Part shown: piece by piece, positions 50,054 to 52,933 of the stretch
How the letters are laid out: each line of letters begins with the position of its first letter
How positions within the stretch are numbered: the stretch's first letter is position 1
Assembly (NCBI GenBank): GCA_902779075.1
Contig: CACZAK010000089.1
Span: forward strand, 1-52,933
Source of the DNA: an uncultured bacterium
GTDB taxonomy: Bacteria; Verrucomicrobiota; Kiritimatiellia; RFP12; UBA1067
DNA length: 52,933 nucleotides
Direction: 5' to 3'
Program-made: the position numbers and the translations under genes
Notes under the pieces: model-generated
The model's input: only the letters and a program-made list of their open reading frames with translations
Database searches by the model: none
What the model was told of the DNA's origin: nothing

Positions 50054-51406
50054 ATGAACCGGGATATTGTCTGCATAGGCGCGGGATACATCGGCGGGCC
50101 GACGATGGCGGTCATCGCCAAGATGAATCCCGACCGGAAGGTCATCGTCGTTGACATCAACGCCGAGCGGATCGCGGCATGGAATTCCGAAGACTACAGC
50201 ATCCCGATCTACGAGCCCGGCCTGGTCGACGTGGTGAAGGAGGTCCGTGGCAGGAACCTCTTCTTCAGCACCGACATCAAGGGCGCCGTCCAGCAGTGCG
50301 ACATCGTCTTCGTCGGCGTGAACACGCCGACGAAGATGTTCGGACGCGGCTCGGGGCGCGCGAGCGACCTCCAGTACTGGGAGGCGACGGCACGGTCGAT
50401 CAAGGAGTACGCGAACGGCGACAAGGTCGTTGTCGAGAAATCCACGCTGCCGGTCAGGACCGCCGCGGCGATGGAGGCGATCCTGAACGACCATGCGTCG
50501 TACAGCTTCACGGTGCTGAGCAATCCCGAATTCCTGGCGGAGGGAACGGCGATCAAGGACCTGCTGGAGCCCGACAGGGTCCTGATCGGCGGGCCCGAGA
50601 CCGAAGAAGGACACCGCGCGCTCGAGGCGGTGGTTGACGTCTATGCGGCATGGGTTCCGAGGGAGAGGATACTCACCACGAACGTGTGGTCCGCCGAATT
50701 GACGAAGCTTGCCGCAAACGCCTTCCTCGCCCAGCGCGTCTCGTCCATAAACGCGATTGCGGGCCTGTGCGAGGCGACGGGCGCGGACGTCGACGAGGTG
50801 GCACGGGTCGTCGGTGCCGATAGGCGCATTGGCCCGAAGTTCCTGAAGGCCGGTCCCGGCTTCGGCGGGAGCTGCTTCAAGAAGGACGTCCTGAACCTCG
50901 TGTACCTCTGCGAGACGTTCGGTCTCCACACGGCGGCAGAATACTGGATGGGCGTGATCAAGATGAACCAGCACCAGCAGGAGCGCATCGTATCGCGCCT
51001 CTTCAGCGCGATGTTCAACACGCTCGCGAACAAGAAGATCGCGCTGTTCGGCTTCGCGTTCAAGGCGGACACCGGCGACACGCGCGAGACGCCGGCCGGA
51101 ACCGTGGCACGACTGCTGGCGGAGGAACACGTGCGCGTGACCGTGACGGACCCGAAGGCGCTGGACAACGCGCGCAGGGATCTTGCCGACTTGTCCGGAA
51201 TCGTGTACGAGGCGGACGAGTACAAGGCGGCGGAAGGCGCGGACGCAATTGTCCTGATGACGGACTGGCGGCACTATCCGACGCTGGACTGGCGGAGGAT
51301 TTACGACTCCATGCGCAAGCCCGCCCTCGTGTTCGATACGCGCAACAGCCTCGATGCAGCGGAACTGAAGAGGATCGGTTTCCGCGTCCTGAATGTCGGG
51401 AAATGA
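50054..51406 (+). CDS. ugd: UDP-glucose 6-dehydrogenase
   Basis: This 450-residue NAD-dependent enzyme makes UDP-glucuronate. Motifs are the Rossmann start CIGAGYIGGPTMAVIA, VGVNTPTK, EKSTLPVRT, NPEFLAEGTA and the catalytic cysteine C274 in FGGSCFKKDVLNL. It resembles the animal-type subgroup (IYEPGLVDVV, ASDLQYWEA). ATG 50054 begins the Rossmann fold, with AAAGGGA upstream. It is inserted between sialic-acid genes; UDP-glucuronate may instead feed envelope polysaccharide synthesis. Confidence 0.93.
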   Translation: MNRDIVCIGAGYIGGPTMAVIAKMNPDRKVIVVDINAERIAAWNSEDYSIPIYEPGLVDVVKEVRGRNLFFSTDIKGAVQQCDIVFVGVNTPTKMFGRGSGRASDLQYWEATARSIKEYANGDKVVVEKSTLPVRTAAAMEAILNDHASYSFTVLSNPEFLAEGTAIKDLLEPDRVLIGGPETEEGHRALEAVVDVYAAWVPRERILTTNVWSAELTKLAANAFLAQRVSSINAIAGLCEATGADVDEVARVVGADRRIGPKFLKAGPGFGGSCFKKDVLNLVYLCETFGLHTAAEYWMGVIKMNQHQQERIVSRLFSAMFNTLANKKIALFGFAFKADTGDTRETPAGTVARLLAEEHVRVTVTDPKALDNARRDLADLSGIVYEADEYKAAEGADAIVLMTDWRHYPTLDWRRIYDSMRKPALVFDTRNSLDAAELKRIGFRVLNVGK

Positions 51407-51422
51407 GGAACAAACCACTACA

Positions 51423-51440
51423 CGTTCTACATGTTCTACA
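51423..51440 (+). repeat. two nonamers of the TGTTCTACA family
   Basis: CGTTCTACA and TGTTCTACA are adjacent. They match the nonamers in the inverted repeat at 32649-32716. Confidence 0.7.
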
Positions 51441-51481
51441 CGGCTAAAAAACAAAAAGAAACAAGAAGAAAGGATGACCAC

Positions 51482-52933
51482 ATGAAAAAGATTGCCTTTA
51501 TGGCTGCTTTGACGATATCTGCGGTTTGCCTCGCGGGCGAGAAGACCGTGCTGTGGAAAAACGGGGAAGGCGGAATCGCCGTGTACCGCATCCCCGCGCT
51601 CTGCACCGCGCCGAACGGCGACCTCGTGGCCGTGTGCGACGCGCGCCGGGACAACATCGGCGACCTCAACGCGTTCCAGCCGATCAACATCGTCTGCCGC
51701 AGGTCGTCCGACGGCGGCAAGACATGGACGCCGAGCGAGCCGACATGGACCTGGCCGTGGACGGACACCGACAAATGGAGCGGCAGTGATCCCTCGTTCA
51801 TCGTCGATGCCGAGGCGAAGAAGATCTTCCTGCTCTACAATGTCTGGCACTGGAAGAACCCTGACGGCTCCGACCGCTGGGGGAACGTCTATCGCTTCCA
51901 TGTGCAGGAGTCGTCCGACAACGGCAAGACGTGGTCGAAGCCGCGCGACATCACGAAGGACATCTCCTTCCCCGAGTGGCCGTTCGGCAAGGGACACAAC
52001 GCCGGCGGATTCATCTTCATCTCCTCCGGCTCCGGCATCCAGACGGAGGACGGCACGCTTCTCCACACGCTCGTACACGTGGGCGACGGCAACGCGCTCT
52101 TCGGTTCGCCCGACCACGGCAAGACGTGGAAGGCTTATGGCAAGCCCGTCAAGAAGGGCGACGAGTGCAAGGTCGTCGAGCTCACCGACGGCTCGTGGAT
52201 GATCAACTCGCGCTGGCACGGCGGCGGACGTCAGATCCACGTCTCGAAGGATCGTGGCATGACGTGGGAGTCGCGCTACGACAAGACGCTCGAGGACCCG
52301 CAGTGCAACGCGCAAATCATGCGTTACGGCGAGAAGCTGCTCTTCTCCAACTGCAAGAGCCCGAAGCGCCGCGCGCTTCTGCACCTGCGTGTCAGCAAGG
52401 ACGATGGCGCGACGTGGAACGACGGTCTGTGCGTCGAGCCTGAGGGCGCCGGCTATTCCGACATGGCGATCCTCCCCAACGGCGACATCGGCGTGATCTA
52501 CGAAGGCGCCGGCTACAACACCATCATCTTTACAACCGTTCCAGCCGCAGAGAAGGTGCGCGTCGCCTGCATCGGCGATTCAATCACCTACGGACTTGGC
52601 CTTGCCAACCGCGAGAAAGATTCGTATCCGGCGCAGCTGCAGAAGATGCTGGACGAAAAGTTCCCCGGAAAATACGAGGTGCGCAACTTTGGAAACTCCG
52701 GCCGTGGCATCTACCTCGACTCGATGCGCGGCAGCGAGAAGCGCGGTTTCAGGCACATGCCTGAACACAAAGCGGCGCTTGCGTGGAAACCAGACATCGT
52801 GATCAGCAACCTCGGCATAAACGACAACGGCGAATACATCAAGGAATACACCGGCGGCCGGAAGCGCGGACAGTTCATTGACGACTACCTCGCGCTTCTC
52901 GAAGACTACCGCAGGGCCAATCGAAAGGTGAAG
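51482..52933 (+). CDS. exported sialidase fused to an SGNH esterase domain (3' end missing)
   Basis: The frame is open from ATG 51482 to the window end (484 codons, no stop). A signal peptide (KKIAFMAALTISAVCLA) is followed by a GH33-like propeller: YRIPALCTAPNGDLVAV carries the RIP motif, and five Asp-box repeats are seen (SSDGGKTW, SSDNGKTW, SPDHGKTW, SKDRGMTW, SKDDGATW). From about residue 355 an SGNH hydrolase begins (CIGDSITYGLGLANREKDSYP, then NLGINDNG). The combination fits a sialidase with a sialate O-acetylesterase domain, releasing sialic acid for NanA. The SGNH catalytic Asp-His region is beyond the window. Confidence 0.88.
   Translation, partial: MKKIAFMAALTISAVCLAGEKTVLWKNGEGGIAVYRIPALCTAPNGDLVAVCDARRDNIGDLNAFQPINIVCRRSSDGGKTWTPSEPTWTWPWTDTDKWSGSDPSFIVDAEAKKIFLLYNVWHWKNPDGSDRWGNVYRFHVQESSDNGKTWSKPRDITKDISFPEWPFGKGHNAGGFIFISSGSGIQTEDGTLLHTLVHVGDGNALFGSPDHGKTWKAYGKPVKKGDECKVVELTDGSWMINSRWHGGGRQIHVSKDRGMTWESRYDKTLEDPQCNAQIMRYGEKLLFSNCKSPKRRALLHLRVSKDDGATWNDGLCVEPEGAGYSDMAILPNGDIGVIYEGAGYNTIIFTTVPAAEKVRVACIGDSITYGLGLANREKDSYPAQLQKMLDEKFPGKYEVRNFGNSGRGIYLDSMRGSEKRGFRHMPEHKAALAWKPDIVISNLGINDNGEYIKEYTGGRKRGQFIDDYLALLEDYRRANRKVK

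Overview
This 52.9-kb window is a GC-rich bacterial chromosome segment. The 40 or so genes point to an anaerobic, carbohydrate-degrading bacterium, probably a gut member of Kiritimatiellota or a nearby Verrucomicrobiota lineage. The grounds are a V-type ATPase B subunit, an Rnf-type membrane subunit, a ferredoxin-dependent 2-oxoacid oxidoreductase, secreted glycosidases and a sialic-acid locus. No rRNA or marker phylogeny is visible, so the taxonomy is inference. There is one tRNA (Arg, CCT anticodon) and no CRISPR array or IS transposase.

Layout. 1-9 kb: two solitary AAA-type ATPases of accessory families flank a secreted GH127 arabinofuranosidase. Then come a half-oxidoreductase gene, an S23 four-helix-bundle gene embedded in heptamer arrays, and a Gfo/Idh/MocA dehydrogenase. 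8.7-12.7 kb: a tricorn-like protease and DapB. 12.8-21.3 kb: a CDP-sugar locus (RfbF, RfbG, a broken RfbH, a YerE-like TPP enzyme) into which a less GC-rich alcohol dehydrogenase, methyltransferase and epimerase block seems to have been inserted. The epimerase is broken, and a remnant of an older epimerase lies upstream. 21.6-26 kb, minus strand: V-ATPase subunit B, a radical SAM protein overlapping a pyridoxal kinase, a DUF2851 protein and tRNA-Arg. 26-31.7 kb: TadC, FHA and PEGA genes, TlyA, an isolated RnfE and a thioredoxin-like protein. 31.7-32.9 kb: a gene-free island of several repeat families. 32.9-40.7 kb: a large thioredoxin/transglutaminase/discoidin-like exported protein, a frameshifted gltX, a thioredoxin, a glycerophosphodiesterase and an organophosphate-type transporter. 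40.9-43.7 kb: a three-gene 2-oxoacid:ferredoxin oxidoreductase operon with fused TPP and gamma subunits. 43.7-52.9 kb: a 3D-domain lipoprotein, a GH36 alpha-galactosidase, a ThyX-like protein, a pseudouridine synthase, then sialate lyase, N-acylglucosamine 2-epimerase, UDP-glucose dehydrogenase and a sialidase-esterase cut by the window end.

The most unusual content is non-coding. (1) At least seven genes start 7-10 nt after a TATAAT-like box, as expected for leaderless mRNAs. (2) Two of the promoters share a covarying hairpin directly upstream of an extended -10. (3) Degenerate heptamer arrays of unrelated sequence sit at many gene junctions, some forming start or stop codons, and one set brackets the S23 gene. 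(4) Five copies of a 90-103 bp inverted-repeat element occur. (5) Six copies of a perfect or near-perfect 16-bp palindrome are spaced exactly 23 bp apart. Three genes (rfbH, the epimerase, gltX) carry small internal deletions with frameshifts, which could be genuine decay or assembly error.
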